A DNA stretch of 64,000 nucleotides from Candidatus Melainabacteria bacterium (GCA_016716405.1 JADJWK010000002.1:310001-374000), one strand, 5' to 3'. Numbered from the stretch's first letter, positions 1 to 8,405 are shown. Translations and numbers: made by a program. Notes: a model not told the origin generated them from the letters alone.

Positions 1-68
1 GTTATGTCGCGGAAAATGGTCTTGCAAGCGTTCTCAAAGACTGGATAAACAAGAGCGAGAAGCGCTAG
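1..68 (+). CDS. C-terminal end of an unidentified protein (partial)
   Basis: An open frame enters from the left edge (first full codon at base 3) and ends at TAG 66-68, giving 21 residues that end ...KDWINKSEKR. The composition (charged, amphipathic) looks like the last helix of a real protein, while the other two forward frames are either closed early or of odd composition. The family cannot be told from this much sequence. A weak imperfect hairpin (AGCTCT at 67-72 with AGAGCT at 90-95) follows the stop. Confidence 0.5.
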   Translation, partial: YVAENGLASVLKDWINKSEKR

Positions 69-227
69 CTCTTTCGGGCCGGTTCGCCGAGAGCTTGTCA
101 GCAGACCGGATTTTGTCGGCAAATCTACAATTTCCATTAAACATATGACGGATTTCATTTAAGGGATCTACCATTTGCTAACTCGTTCTTACGCAGTTGG
201 TTCCACATTAATGGGAGTTATCGCCAT

Positions 228-767
228 ATGTTGCAAGTTGGAAAAAAAGCTCCTCCGTTCGACATGCCGTCGACGAAGGACATGAAGACTTTGAAAGAGA
301 ACGTCAGCCTTTCCGATTACAGAGGTAAGTGGCTGATCATGTTCTTCTATCCTCTGGATTTCACTTTCGTCTGCCCGACAGAGCTGAAAGCCTTCAACGA
401 GAAGTATGAAGAAATCAAGAAAGCCGGCGCCGATGTCCTCGCCGTCTCCACCGACAGCGTCTACAGCCACCGCGCCTGGATCAAGACCGACGAAGCCAAC
501 GGCGGCCTCGGCGATCTCAAGTACATACTCGCCTCCGACATCACCAAAGATGTCAGCCGCGACTACGGTGTTCTGCTCGAGGATAAAGGCATCGCTCTGC
601 GCGGTCTTTTCATCATCGATCCGGACGGCTACCTGCAGTATCAAGTTGTGCATAGCCTCAACACCGGTCGCAGCGTGGACGAGACCCTCCGTGTTCTCGA
701 AGCCCTGAAGACCGGCGGTCTCTGTGGCGCTGACTGGAAACCCGGCCAGAAGCCCCTCACCGTCTAG
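228..767 (+). CDS. 2-Cys peroxiredoxin (AhpC/Prx1 type)
   Basis: Thiol peroxidase of 179 residues that reduces hydrogen peroxide and organic hydroperoxides in the cytoplasm. The peroxidatic cysteine is C49 in the diagnostic FTFVCPTE motif, and the resolving cysteine is C166 in GGLCGADWKPG, which identifies the typical 2-Cys class. The protein is slightly shorter than E. coli AhpC, as usual for this subgroup. ATG 228 has only a modest GGGAG at 212-216 upstream. A strong hairpin terminator follows at 793-828. A thioredoxin-fold gene starts 127 bp downstream and could belong to the same stress response, but the terminator argues for a separate transcript. No AhpF-like reductase is present here. 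Confidence 0.95.
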   Translation: MLQVGKKAPPFDMPSTKDMKTLKENVSLSDYRGKWLIMFFYPLDFTFVCPTELKAFNEKYEEIKKAGADVLAVSTDSVYSHRAWIKTDEANGGLGDLKYILASDITKDVSRDYGVLLEDKGIALRGLFIIDPDGYLQYQVVHSLNTGRSVDETLRVLEALKTGGLCGADWKPGQKPLTV

Positions 768-792
768 ATATTCGCTCAGCGACCTAGATGTT

Positions 793-828
793 AAAGTTGC
801 CGGAAACATTGTCTCCGGCAACTTTTTC
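793..828 (+). terminator. Rho-independent terminator of the peroxiredoxin gene
   Basis: A perfect inverted repeat, AAAGTTGCCGGA (793-804) and TCCGGCAACTTT (814-825), encloses a nine-base loop and runs into a short T tract. It lies 26 bp after the peroxiredoxin stop codon. Confidence 0.85.
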
Positions 829-894
829 TTTGCGCCCACCGGCTAGAATATGACATGTTGCCTCTCAGACCAGCATTCTTCTCAAGGAGGTCCT

Positions 895-1359
895 ATGCCG
901 CTTCGTATGGATTCGCCCCTGCCTTCCCTGGACGGCGGTACCGACTGGTTCAACTCCACCGCCATCGATCCGGCAAAGGATCTTTCGGGCAAGCCGGTCT
1001 TGATTCATTTCTGGTCGATAAGCTGTGGTATCTGCAAGGAGTCCCTGCCGGAGATCAATGGCTGGATCGATGAATTCTCTCCCCATGGTCTTTCCATTAT
1101 CTCGGTGCATATGCCGCGTCAGGAAAGTGATACCAATGTAGATGCAGTGAAAGCCGCCATGGACGAATGGGAAGTTCGGCAGCCATGCGTGGTGGATAAC
1201 TGGCACGAGATAACCGATCGTTTCGAGAACAAATTCGTTCCGGCATTCTATGTCTTCGACGGCGACCACAAGCTCAGACATTTCCAGGCCGGCGAGAAAG
1301 CAGTCAAGATGGTGAAGCCGGTCATCGAGCGGGTGTTGAAAGCCCAGGTCGCCGAATAG
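895..1359 (+). CDS. Thioredoxin-fold oxidoreductase (TlpA/redoxin-like)
   Basis: Protein of 154 residues with a thioredoxin fold: PVLIHFWSISCGICKES carries a CGIC active site at the end of the first strand, and a cis-proline (FVPAFYV) occurs in the second half. It probably catalyses dithiol-disulfide exchange, perhaps reducing the adjacent peroxiredoxin; the partner is inferred from position only. I chose ATG 895 because AAGGAGG sits at 884-890, five bases upstream. An upstream in-frame ATG at 850 would add 15 residues without a ribosome binding site. No signal peptide is present with the chosen start, so the protein is probably cytoplasmic, unlike most TlpA proteins. hemL begins 15 bp after its stop, so the two are likely cotranscribed. 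Confidence 0.85.
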   Translation: MPLRMDSPLPSLDGGTDWFNSTAIDPAKDLSGKPVLIHFWSISCGICKESLPEINGWIDEFSPHGLSIISVHMPRQESDTNVDAVKAAMDEWEVRQPCVVDNWHEITDRFENKFVPAFYVFDGDHKLRHFQAGEKAVKMVKPVIERVLKAQVAE

Positions 1360-1374
1360 AGGGAGAAAAGCAAA

Positions 1375-2685
1375 ATGACCGATACTCTCGAAGCCACCAG
1401 AAAAGCCACCAGATCCCAGGCTCTGTTCGAGAGAGCGCAGGAGAGAATTCCCGGTGGCGTCAATTCGCCTGCCCGGGCTTGCAAGGCCGTGGACTCCGAT
1501 CCGATTTTCATCGAGCGTGCCGACGGCTCGATCATGGTGGACGTGGACGGCAACGAATACATCGATTATGTGGGCTCCTGGGGACCGATGATCCTCGGTC
1601 ACAGGCATCCACGCGTCCTCGAGGCCATAGAAGAAGCGCTCATGCGCGGCACCAGCTTCGGTGCCCCGTGCCGGAGCGAGGTTGAGCTTGCCGAGCTGGT
1701 CTGCGAGTTCATGCCCTCCATCGAGATGGTGCGCATGGTCAACTCGGGCACCGAAGCCACCATGTCGGCGATCCGCCTGGCAAGAGCCTTTACTGGTCGT
1801 GACATGATAATCAAGTTCGATGGCTGTTATCACGGACACGCCGATTCTTTTCTGGTGAAAGCCGGCTCCGGTCTGGCGACCCTCGGTCTGGCGAGCAGCC
1901 CGGGAGTGCCTGCCGAGCTCTTGAAGATGACCATTTCTCTGCCTTTCAACAATCTGGACGAGGTCAGGAAAGCTTTCGACGAAAACAAGGACGCCATAGC
2001 CGCGGTGATCGTCGAGCCGGTGGTGGGCAATGCCGGCGTGATTCTACCGGCGAAGGGATTTCTCGAAGGGCTCGCGGATCTCTGCCGCGAGCACGGCTGC
2101 CTGCTCATCTTCGATGAGGTGATGACCGGTTTCAGAGTCGCCCGTGGTGGAGCCCAGGAGCTCTACGAGATCAAGCCCGATCTCACCTGTCTCGGCAAAG
2201 TAATCGGCGCCGGTCTGCCGGTGGGCGCTTACGGCGGCAGGAAAGAGATAATGGAGATGGTGGCTCCCCGGGGCGAGGTCTACCAGGCCGGAACGCTCTC
2301 GGGCAATCCTCTGGCCATGTCCGGAGGTCTCGCGCAGCTAAGAGTCTTGAAAGATCGCCGCAATTACGACCGCCTCAAGGACATGACCGACAGGCTGGTG
2401 GAAGGGATCAAGAAAGGCGCTTCCGACGCCGGTGTCCATGTCTCGATCGCGTCGGTGTGCGGCATGCTCAGCGTCTTTTTCATGAAAGGCGAAGTCACCG
2501 ACTTCGAGAGCGCCAAGAAATCGGACACCGAGCTTTTCACCAGGGTCTGGAAAAAGCTTCTCGAGAAAGGCGTCTACTGGCCCCCATCTCAATTCGAGGC
2601 GGCTTTCCTGTCTCTCATGCATACCCCGGCTGATCTGGAGAAGACGATCAGAGCGTTTGCCGAGACCCTCGACGAGGTGGGATGA
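1375..2685 (+). CDS. hemL: Glutamate-1-semialdehyde 2,1-aminomutase
   Basis: PLP enzyme of 436 residues that converts glutamate-1-semialdehyde to 5-aminolevulinate, the last step of the C5 route to tetrapyrroles. It is full length for the family. Hallmarks are the N-terminal RIPGGVNSPAR stretch, the GTEATMSAIRLAR cofactor-binding segment, the EPVVGNAG strand, LIFDEVMTGFR with the PLP-contacting aspartate, and the Schiff-base lysine K275 in LGKVIGAGLPVGAYGG. AGGGAGAA upstream of ATG 1375 serves as ribosome binding site. It is the second gene after the thioredoxin-like gene and faces comF across a 28-bp gap. Its presence implies heme synthesis from glutamyl-tRNA. Confidence 0.97.
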   Translation: MTDTLEATRKATRSQALFERAQERIPGGVNSPARACKAVDSDPIFIERADGSIMVDVDGNEYIDYVGSWGPMILGHRHPRVLEAIEEALMRGTSFGAPCRSEVELAELVCEFMPSIEMVRMVNSGTEATMSAIRLARAFTGRDMIIKFDGCYHGHADSFLVKAGSGLATLGLASSPGVPAELLKMTISLPFNNLDEVRKAFDENKDAIAAVIVEPVVGNAGVILPAKGFLEGLADLCREHGCLLIFDEVMTGFRVARGGAQELYEIKPDLTCLGKVIGAGLPVGAYGGRKEIMEMVAPRGEVYQAGTLSGNPLAMSGGLAQLRVLKDRRNYDRLKDMTDRLVEGIKKGASDAGVHVSIASVCGMLSVFFMKGEVTDFESAKKSDTELFTRVWKKLLEKGVYWPPSQFEAAFLSLMHTPADLEKTIRAFAETLDEVG

Positions 2686-2713
2686 GATATCCAGGTATCG
2701 ACGGTCATATTGT

Positions 2714-3472
2714 CTAGAATGTCTCGAATGGGGCCCGGGCGATGGTGAGGGCGACTATTCTCTGCCAGCCGCCTTTTCGCAGAGCGGCGGCGCACTGGCT
2801 GATCGTGCTGCCGGTGGTGAATATATCGTCCAGGATGATAATGGTTCGGCCCGAGTAAGCTGATCTCCTTTCGAAGGCCGGATCGGTCTCGAATGCGCCG
2901 GCCACGTTGAGACGGCGATCGGCCAGGCAGAGTCCGAATTGAGGGGCTGTGTCCCTGGTCCGCCGGAGGGCCCCGGGAAGCACCCGGGCGCCTGTCAGTC
3001 CGGCTAAATGCCCGGCTATCAGGGCGGTCTGGTTGAAACCTCGCCTGGCCTGCCTGCTCCGGTGAAGGGGAACCGGCAGGATAAGCGAGCCTGAGAGGAG
3101 ATCGGCGATGCCCGGGGACGATACTGCAATCAGTGCCAGGTCGAAAGCACAGAGCCTGTCGTCGTCATATTTGAGCTTGCGGATGAGCTTGCGAGCCGCT
3201 CCTTCATAGACTGCGGCAGTGAGGACGGGCAGATCTGCCTCTGTATCGTCCCGGACGGCATGCCGGGAAGGATGGCTGCTTCTCAGCCCCAGGGTGCAGT
3301 CCGCGCACAGGCATAGGGTGAGCCCTGCAAGGTTCCGGGGAAAGACCTTCATCTCTTGCAGGGCGCTTCGATAGTCCGGACGAATGAGGCGATCTTCCAC
3401 AGGCCGGCTGCACTGACGGCAGCGCTCTTGAAATAGCAGGGCGCCCGGGTTGAGGCGGGCGAGAACGTCCAG
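2714..3472 (-). CDS. comF: ComF-family phosphoribosyltransferase-like protein
   Basis: ComF proteins assist DNA uptake in competent bacteria and carry an N-terminal four-cysteine zinc site followed by a type I phosphoribosyltransferase fold. The PRPP loop is clear (IIILDDIFTTGST near the C-terminus), as is the family segment PVPLHRSRQARRGFNQ. A start at GTG 3400 would cut off the first half of the zinc site, because the open frame upstream encodes CRQC, which pairs with the later CADC. I therefore begin at CTG 3472, preceded by AAGGAAGG, giving 252 residues with C18, C21, C56 and C59. No ATG, GTG or TTG exists between 3400 and the upstream in-frame stop near 3535. The 5' end lies against a 40-bp tandem duplication that may have displaced the original start. 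Other competence genes are not in view. Confidence 0.8.
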   Translation of the reverse strand: MDVLARLNPGALLFQERCRQCSRPVEDRLIRPDYRSALQEMKVFPRNLAGLTLCLCADCTLGLRSSHPSRHAVRDDTEADLPVLTAAVYEGAARKLIRKLKYDDDRLCAFDLALIAVSSPGIADLLSGSLILPVPLHRSRQARRGFNQTALIAGHLAGLTGARVLPGALRRTRDTAPQFGLCLADRRLNVAGAFETDPAFERRSAYSGRTIIILDDIFTTGSTISQCAAALRKGGWQRIVALTIARAPFETF

Positions 3473-3480
3473 GAGCCTTC

Positions 3481-3560
3481 CTTTGGAGTTAGTCGCGGAT
3501 TCTTCGATGTTTTTGCCTTTCTTTGGAGTTAGTCACAAATTCTTTGACGTTTGAGCCTGC
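3481..3560. repeat. Imperfect 40-bp tandem duplication at the comF 5' end
   Basis: Two adjacent copies (3481-3520 and 3521-3560) both begin CTTTGGAGTTAGTC and share TTCTTnGA and GTTT further in. The copies differ at several internal positions. The repeat lies between comF and the divergent PLP enzyme gene, so it could change the promoter and start region of both. Confidence 0.7.
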
Positions 3561-3596
3561 CTGCTGGTTCAATGGCAGAGTTAAAAAAGAGCAGCC

Positions 3597-4868
3597 ATGC
3601 AGCAGGCAATTAAAGTAGACGAGCTGATCAGCGCCGCCGAGGAGCGCCTGGCCCATCGCTTCAAAGAAGTGGACGCCATCGCCCTGGTCAATCAAGAGCG
3701 GGTGCTTGCCGCATTCAGGCATCACCGGCTCACCGAGGAGTATTTTGCTTCGCACACAGGCTATGGTCTTGATGATGCCGGAAGAGAAGTCCTGGATAAT
3801 GTTTTCGCTTCAGTCTTCGCAGGCGAGGCCGCCTGCGTGCGCGTGCAGTTCGTATCGGGCACCCATGCCCTGGCTTGCGCCATTCTGGGCAATGTCGAGC
3901 CCGGCGGGAAATTCGTCTGTCTGACCGGATCTCCATATGATTCCCTGGAGGAGGTTCTCGGCATAGCCGGAGACGAGCCCGGCTCTCTCAAGCGTCTCGG
4001 AGTCGAATATGTCGAGCTCGATCTCGACCCGCTCTCTCTGAGCGAGACCGCCATGATCGAGTCGATTGAGAGGGTGGAGTCCGCGGGACCTGTATCGGTC
4101 TTCTATATCCAGAAATCCCGGGGCTACAGCAGCTCGAGGAGGACATTCTCCGGCGATGATATCGCCGGGCTCTGCCGGGCGGTGCGCGGGGTGAACACAT
4201 CGGCGCTTATCATAGTGGACAATTGCTACGGCGAGTTCGTCGAGGACCGTGAGCCCCTTTCCTGCGGCGCCGACCTGATCGCCGGGTCCCTCATCAAGAA
4301 TCCCGGAGGCGGCCTTGCCATTGCCGGTGGTTACATAGCCGGCAAGCGTCAGGCAGTGGAAGCCGCCCTCAATCGTCTCACCGCTCCCGGAGTGGGAGGT
4401 CATATGGGACTTTCTTTCGGAGAGAACCGCTTGCTTTTCCAGGGTCTCTTCATGGCGCCTTTCACGGTCAGCCAGGCGCTAAAAGGGGCGATGCTCATCG
4501 CCTCGGTTTTCGAGGAGCTCGGGCTGAGAGTGAGCCCGGGAAGCCTGGAAGAGCGTTTCGACATCATTCAGCAGGTGGAGTTCGGCCAGGCGGACAGGCT
4601 GATCAATTTCTGCAAGGCGGTGCAGAGGTTCTCGCCTGTGAACGCCCATGTCGAACCGGAGCCCTGCCGCATGCCAGGTTATCAGGACGAGGTGATCATG
4701 GCCGGGGGAACTTTCGTTGAGGGGTCAACCATCGAGCTTTCTGCCGACGGTCCCCTGCGTCCACCTTATTCGGCCTTCATCCAGGGGGGTCTGTCCTATC
4801 AGCATGTTAAGTGCACTCTGGGGGGAGCCCTTGCCCTGTCTCTATCTATGGAGCTGCCCTTTATATAG
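3597..4868 (+). CDS. Methionine gamma-lyase family PLP enzyme (aluminium-resistance/YnbB type)
   Basis: Protein of 423 residues matching the family often called aluminium resistance protein or methionine gamma-lyase family, related to Cys/Met metabolism PLP enzymes. The fold-type I signatures are the FVSGTHALACAILG loop that holds the cofactor phosphate, LIIVDNCYGEFVE with the PLP-ring aspartate, and the Schiff-base lysine K234 in GSLIKNPGGGLAIAGGYI. The C-terminal GGLSYQHVKCTLGGAL is also conserved. The substrate of these proteins is poorly established, so gamma-lyase activity is a family label and not a demonstrated function. Start ATG 3597 has only a weak ribosome binding site. The gene is divergent from comF. 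Confidence 0.88.
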   Translation: MQQAIKVDELISAAEERLAHRFKEVDAIALVNQERVLAAFRHHRLTEEYFASHTGYGLDDAGREVLDNVFASVFAGEAACVRVQFVSGTHALACAILGNVEPGGKFVCLTGSPYDSLEEVLGIAGDEPGSLKRLGVEYVELDLDPLSLSETAMIESIERVESAGPVSVFYIQKSRGYSSSRRTFSGDDIAGLCRAVRGVNTSALIIVDNCYGEFVEDREPLSCGADLIAGSLIKNPGGGLAIAGGYIAGKRQAVEAALNRLTAPGVGGHMGLSFGENRLLFQGLFMAPFTVSQALKGAMLIASVFEELGLRVSPGSLEERFDIIQQVEFGQADRLINFCKAVQRFSPVNAHVEPEPCRMPGYQDEVIMAGGTFVEGSTIELSADGPLRPPYSAFIQGGLSYQHVKCTLGGALALSLSMELPFI

Positions 4869-4892
4869 GGCTTTAAGATTAGCGCAGAAAGC

Positions 4893-4921
4893 TTTCAAGA
4901 ATCCTCCAGTTCATCTACAAT
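4893..4921 (+). promoter_or_regulatory. Candidate promoter for prs
   Basis: TTTCAA (4893-4898), a 17-bp spacer and TACAAT (4916-4921) fit a sigma-70 type promoter. It lies immediately after the upstream stop codon and 27 bp before the TTG start of prs. The -35 box is weak. Confidence 0.45.
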
Positions 4922-4948
4922 GGGCAAAATCGCTCGGAGGAAAGGCTC

Positions 4949-5932
4949 TTGGTCGCACAAATGCCCGCTCGTCAGCGCATTCTCACCGGAGGCAAGGCGG
5001 ATCTGCGGATCTTATCGGGCACCGCCAATCCCGAACTTGCCCGGGAAGTGGCGGAATACATGGGTCTCCATCTTTCACCCGTTCGAATCTCACCGTTTTC
5101 AGACGGTGAGATTTATGTTCAGGTGCGAGAAAGCGTCCGCGGTCTCGACTGTTTTGTCATTCAGCCTACCTGCACTCCGGTCAACGAGAATCTCATGGAG
5201 CTTCTCATTCTGCTCGACGCTCTCAAACGAGCCTCAGCCGGGCGCATCACCGTAGTGATTCCGTACTACGGATACGGCAGGCAGGACCGAAAAGCAGCCG
5301 GACGCGAAGCGATTACCTCCAAGCTGGTGGCTGACCTGCTCACTACAGCAGGCGCTCAGAGAGTCGTGGCTCTCGATCTGCATGCTCCTCAGATCATGGG
5401 CTTTTTCAATATCCTGGTCGATCACCTCTATGCCTCGCCGGTGCTTCTGGATTATATAAGGACCATGGATCTCGACGAAGTGGTGCTGGTCAGCCCCGAT
5501 GTCGGAGGCGTGTCCCGTACCCGCGCTTTCGCCAAGAAGCTCGACGACGCGCCCATCGCCATCATCGACAAGCGCCGCAGCCAGCACAACGTAGCCGAGG
5601 TTATGACAGTGGTCGGTGACGTCAAAGGCAAAGACGTGATCATGGTGGACGACATGGTAGACACTGCCGGCACCCTGGTCAAAGGCGCCGAGCTCTTGAT
5701 CTCGGAAGGGGCGCGCCGGGTGTTCGCCTGCGCCACCCATGCGGTTCTCTCCGGACCCGCCAATGAGCGTCTCGACAAATCTCCCATCGAAAAGCTCATC
5801 GTCACCAATTCAATCCCCCACGAGAAGGGGAACATCTCCGGCAAGATCGTGCAACTGAGCGTGGCCAGGCTCCTGGGCGAAGCCATCGCCAGAATCCACG
5901 ACGATTGCTCGGTAAGCGAGATGTTCGAGTAG
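4949..5932 (+). CDS. prs: Ribose-phosphate pyrophosphokinase
   Basis: Makes PRPP from ribose 5-phosphate and ATP for purine, pyrimidine, His, Trp and NAD synthesis. The 327-residue sequence shows the class I signatures: FSDGEIYVQVRESVRG, the catalytic flexible-loop region YYGYGRQDRKAAGREAI, DLHAPQIMGFF, and the PRPP loop VDDMVDTAGT around residues 230-240. I start at TTG 4949 because GGAGG at 4936-4940 is eight bases upstream; ATG 4961 would lose only four residues and is too far from that site. The stop codon TAG 5930-5932 abuts the ATG of the next gene, so the two are translationally coupled. Confidence 0.96.
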   Translation: MVAQMPARQRILTGGKADLRILSGTANPELAREVAEYMGLHLSPVRISPFSDGEIYVQVRESVRGLDCFVIQPTCTPVNENLMELLILLDALKRASAGRITVVIPYYGYGRQDRKAAGREAITSKLVADLLTTAGAQRVVALDLHAPQIMGFFNILVDHLYASPVLLDYIRTMDLDEVVLVSPDVGGVSRTRAFAKKLDDAPIAIIDKRRSQHNVAEVMTVVGDVKGKDVIMVDDMVDTAGTLVKGAELLISEGARRVFACATHAVLSGPANERLDKSPIEKLIVTNSIPHEKGNISGKIVQLSVARLLGEAIARIHDDCSVSEMFE

Positions 5933-6565
5933 ATGCTCGTTGTCGAGACATTTCCGGTCGGGCCTCTGTCCTGCAACTGCTCCATAGTCGGCTGCAAGGA
6001 GACGGGCGAAGCCATCGTCGTCGATCCCGGCGGCGACGCCCAGGAGATAGTCGATGCTGCCTCTCGTATGGGTCTGACCATCAAGTATCTGCTTCACACC
6101 CATGCTCATTTCGACCATATTCTGGGCAGCCGTGCCGTCAAAGAGAAGACAGGCGCCAGTATCTGTCTGCACAAAGAAGACCAGTGGCTTTACGACAATC
6201 TCCACATGCAGTGCGGTATGTTCGGCTTCAAGGCCGACGATCCGCTGCCGGTGGACCATTATCTCGAGGACGAGGAAAGCGTCAAGATCGGAGGGATCAC
6301 CGCCTCGGTGCTTCATACTCCCGGTCATACCCCGGGCAGTCTCTGCTTTTCGGTGGCGGACGAGGACAGCGTAGTCTTCGCGGGCGATACCCTTTTCAGC
6401 GGCTCCATCGGGCGCACTGATCTGTGGGGCGGTGATTTCGATACCATCATCAAGTCGATCCACAACAAACTGCTCACCCTGGACGACAGTACCAGGGTGG
6501 TTCCCGGGCACGGACCGGAAACCGACATCTTCTCGGAGAAGAAGCACAATCCCTTCTTGCGCTGA
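5933..6565 (+). CDS. Metallo-beta-lactamase fold hydrolase (glyoxalase II-like)
   Basis: Protein of 210 residues of the small glyoxalase II-like group. The zinc-binding motif HTHAHFDH gives ligands H57, H59, D61 and H62, and further metal ligands occur in HTPGHTPGS and VFAGDTLF, with GHGPET near the C-terminus. These proteins hydrolyse thioesters such as S-lactoylglutathione or related thiols; the real substrate cannot be read from sequence. It lacks the C-terminal helical domain of classical GloB. It begins directly at the prs stop codon and is therefore in the prs operon. It converges on the next gene with only six bases between stops. Confidence 0.9.
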   Translation: MLVVETFPVGPLSCNCSIVGCKETGEAIVVDPGGDAQEIVDAASRMGLTIKYLLHTHAHFDHILGSRAVKEKTGASICLHKEDQWLYDNLHMQCGMFGFKADDPLPVDHYLEDEESVKIGGITASVLHTPGHTPGSLCFSVADEDSVVFAGDTLFSGSIGRTDLWGGDFDTIIKSIHNKLLTLDDSTRVVPGHGPETDIFSEKKHNPFLR

Positions 6566-6571
6566 GCTTCC

Positions 6572-7753
6572 TTACTTGATCAGTTTCAGCTCGTGGAGAG
6601 CCTCGTCGATGGTGGTCTCCTTATCGCGGCTGTACTCGAAGGCTTGATGAGCCTTGTCCATGTCGAGCAGGTTGCTTTTCACCAGGAAGACCAGACGCAT
6701 CGCCGACTGCAGAGTGCCCTCGTCGATGATGCCGGCCGTGAGAAGCATTCTTCCCAGGATCTGATTGTTGTTGACCGAGATCTCGAAAGCGCTCTGGATG
6801 TCGTCATCGCTCAGGGCATTGGAGGCTGTGAGGAAGTCTCGCAGGTTTATGTCAGGAGCACTCCCGCCCATCTGCTTCTCGAGAAGTGATACCGCTTCCG
6901 GTATCGAGATGGCGGTCTCCATGACATTGACCATCACGTGCGACGCCTGCATGGGTTTCAGGGTCCCGGTCTCCACCAGCTCCTGGAGTTGCAGGGCGAT
7001 TTTGAGGGTCTCCTCGCTCACCAGGCTGAGCTCCACCAGGACCTGGCCCAGAGGCTTCTGAGAGACCAGTCCGGTCTCCACGGCGTTGAGAATCTGAGAC
7101 TCGCTCACCAGTCCGGAAAGGGAAAGAAGCTCGCCGAGCCTGATCACTTCCCTGGTCTGGACGGTATAGAAGCCCTTTTCCATGAGGGGCACTTCGACAG
7201 CTATCTGGCGGCGGCGTGCTTGCTTGAGCCCTTCCACCGCTTGCTCTTTGGTGATTTTCTTGTCTCTCACCAGAATCTGGGCGTTGAGTGTGGCCGCCAG
7301 CTGGGCCTCGCTTAGCACGCCATTGAGAACGAGCATGCGCCCGAAAGGTAGACCGGTGCTGCTGCTGCCGTCGAGAGCCTCCTTCAGCTCCTCCTCGGAT
7401 ACAAAATTGGCGGCTAACAGAAGCTCGCCGAGCTTGTTTACCTTGACGTCCTCGATGGCCACATCAAGGCTGCCCAGGGCCTCATCCAGGATGACGCCCT
7501 CTTTGGCCACCTTGCGCAGGGCTTTATAGGCTGTTTTCAAGTCGAGGAGACCGTCCTTGAGAAGCGACTGGGCCTGGACGGCGGCTTGAAGGACCGATTC
7601 GGTGGTCTTTCCGGTGAGTAGAAGAATACGGCCGACCGGCAGTCCGGTCTCGCGGGCCATGCGAAGACATTCTTCCAGCTCGTCACGCGTGATCAGACCG
7701 GCATCAATCATCAAGATGCCCAGTCTGATTCGCTTGGTGTCTGACAGTGTCAT
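6572..7753 (-). CDS. MshEN/GspE-N-like repeat protein without ATPase
   Basis: Protein of 393 residues made of repeated units of the form LGELLxxxxxxSExxLxxAL followed by TGLPxGrxLxxxGxxxxxxLxxAxxxQ. This pattern resembles the N-terminal MshEN/T2SSE-N domain of type II secretion and pilus ATPases, a fold that in some proteins binds cyclic di-GMP. At least four double units are visible, and no Walker motif, membrane segment or signal peptide is present. I start at ATG 7753 (MTLSDTKRIRLG), where the homology begins; an in-frame start at 7834 adds 27 residues of no recognisable character. A paralog lies at 41457. The function is unknown; a cytoplasmic scaffold or second-messenger sensor is possible. 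Confidence 0.7.
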   Translation of the reverse strand: MTLSDTKRIRLGILMIDAGLITRDELEECLRMARETGLPVGRILLLTGKTTESVLQAAVQAQSLLKDGLLDLKTAYKALRKVAKEGVILDEALGSLDVAIEDVKVNKLGELLLAANFVSEEELKEALDGSSSTGLPFGRMLVLNGVLSEAQLAATLNAQILVRDKKITKEQAVEGLKQARRRQIAVEVPLMEKGFYTVQTREVIRLGELLSLSGLVSESQILNAVETGLVSQKPLGQVLVELSLVSEETLKIALQLQELVETGTLKPMQASHVMVNVMETAISIPEAVSLLEKQMGGSAPDINLRDFLTASNALSDDDIQSAFEISVNNNQILGRMLLTAGIIDEGTLQSAMRLVFLVKSNLLDMDKAHQAFEYSRDKETTIDEALHELKLIK

Positions 7754-7954
7754 AGATCGGGAGTCCAGCTTAACTAGATCGTACCCTGCCGGGGATGACC
7801 ATATAGGAAAATGCCCGAATATTGAATATGTCAAGCGTGCCGCCGGTCGATCCGAAAATTATCGCCCGTGCTATGAAGAGGTACTCGAAGTCCGATTGTT
7901 TTGGTAGGATCTAAGTTTGCCAGAGATGAAATGCCATTAGCAGGGGGAAAAGCC

Positions 7955-8326
7955 ATGAAATCCGTCACCAGAAGAAACCGAACCAGTCTGCTCGCCCTGA
8001 TGGCCGCATCCACCCTCGTTATCGGTCTGACCCCCATGGCGCTGGCCGAGTCGGAGTCCGGCGGCTTCGTGTTCGGAGGCGGCGAGTCCGAGTCGGGCGG
8101 ACCCGGCAATTCCGGTGCCGAGTCGGATTCGGGCGGTGTTCTCTGGGGCGCCGGCAGCAGCGAGTCGGGTGGACCCGCTGATTCGGGCGCCGAATCGGAT
8201 TCCGGCGGTATCGCCCAGTCCGGTGCCGAATCGGCTTCCGGCGGTCCCACCGACACCGGGGCCTCTTCCGAGGCGATTGTCTCGAGCCACAGGATCGGTT
8301 ATTACGTCCAGTACTACGGACAGTAA
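7955..8326 (+). CDS. Small exported protein with ESxSGG repeats
   Basis: Protein of 123 residues with an Arg-rich N-terminus, a hydrophobic signal segment (about residues 11-30) ending in PMALA, then a mature part of six copies of E/S-S-E/D/A-SGG separated by Gly/Pro/Ala-rich spacers, and a short tail ending YYVQYYGQ. The mature part is acidic and should be disordered, so a surface or matrix role is possible, but no family is recognised. ATG 7955 is chosen because CAGGGGGAA lies just upstream and the signal peptide starts there. A perfect bidirectional hairpin follows the stop. Confidence 0.75.
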   Translation: MKSVTRRNRTSLLALMAASTLVIGLTPMALAESESGGFVFGGGESESGGPGNSGAESDSGGVLWGAGSSESGGPADSGAESDSGGIAQSGAESASGGPTDTGASSEAIVSSHRIGYYVQYYGQ

Positions 8327-8342
8327 TCAGTCAGATTGCACC

Positions 8343-8379
8343 GAAAACGCCAGGGTCATCTCGAGACCCTGGCGTTTTC
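8343..8379. terminator. Bidirectional terminator hairpin
   Basis: GAAAACGCCAGGGTC (8343-8357) and its exact complement GACCCTGGCGTTTTC (8365-8379) form a 15-bp stem with a seven-base loop. It has A-rich and T-rich outer ends, so it can end transcription from both converging genes. Confidence 0.9.
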
Positions 8380-8405
8380 ATCTCTGCCTCTGAAGCAGAA
8401 CAGTC

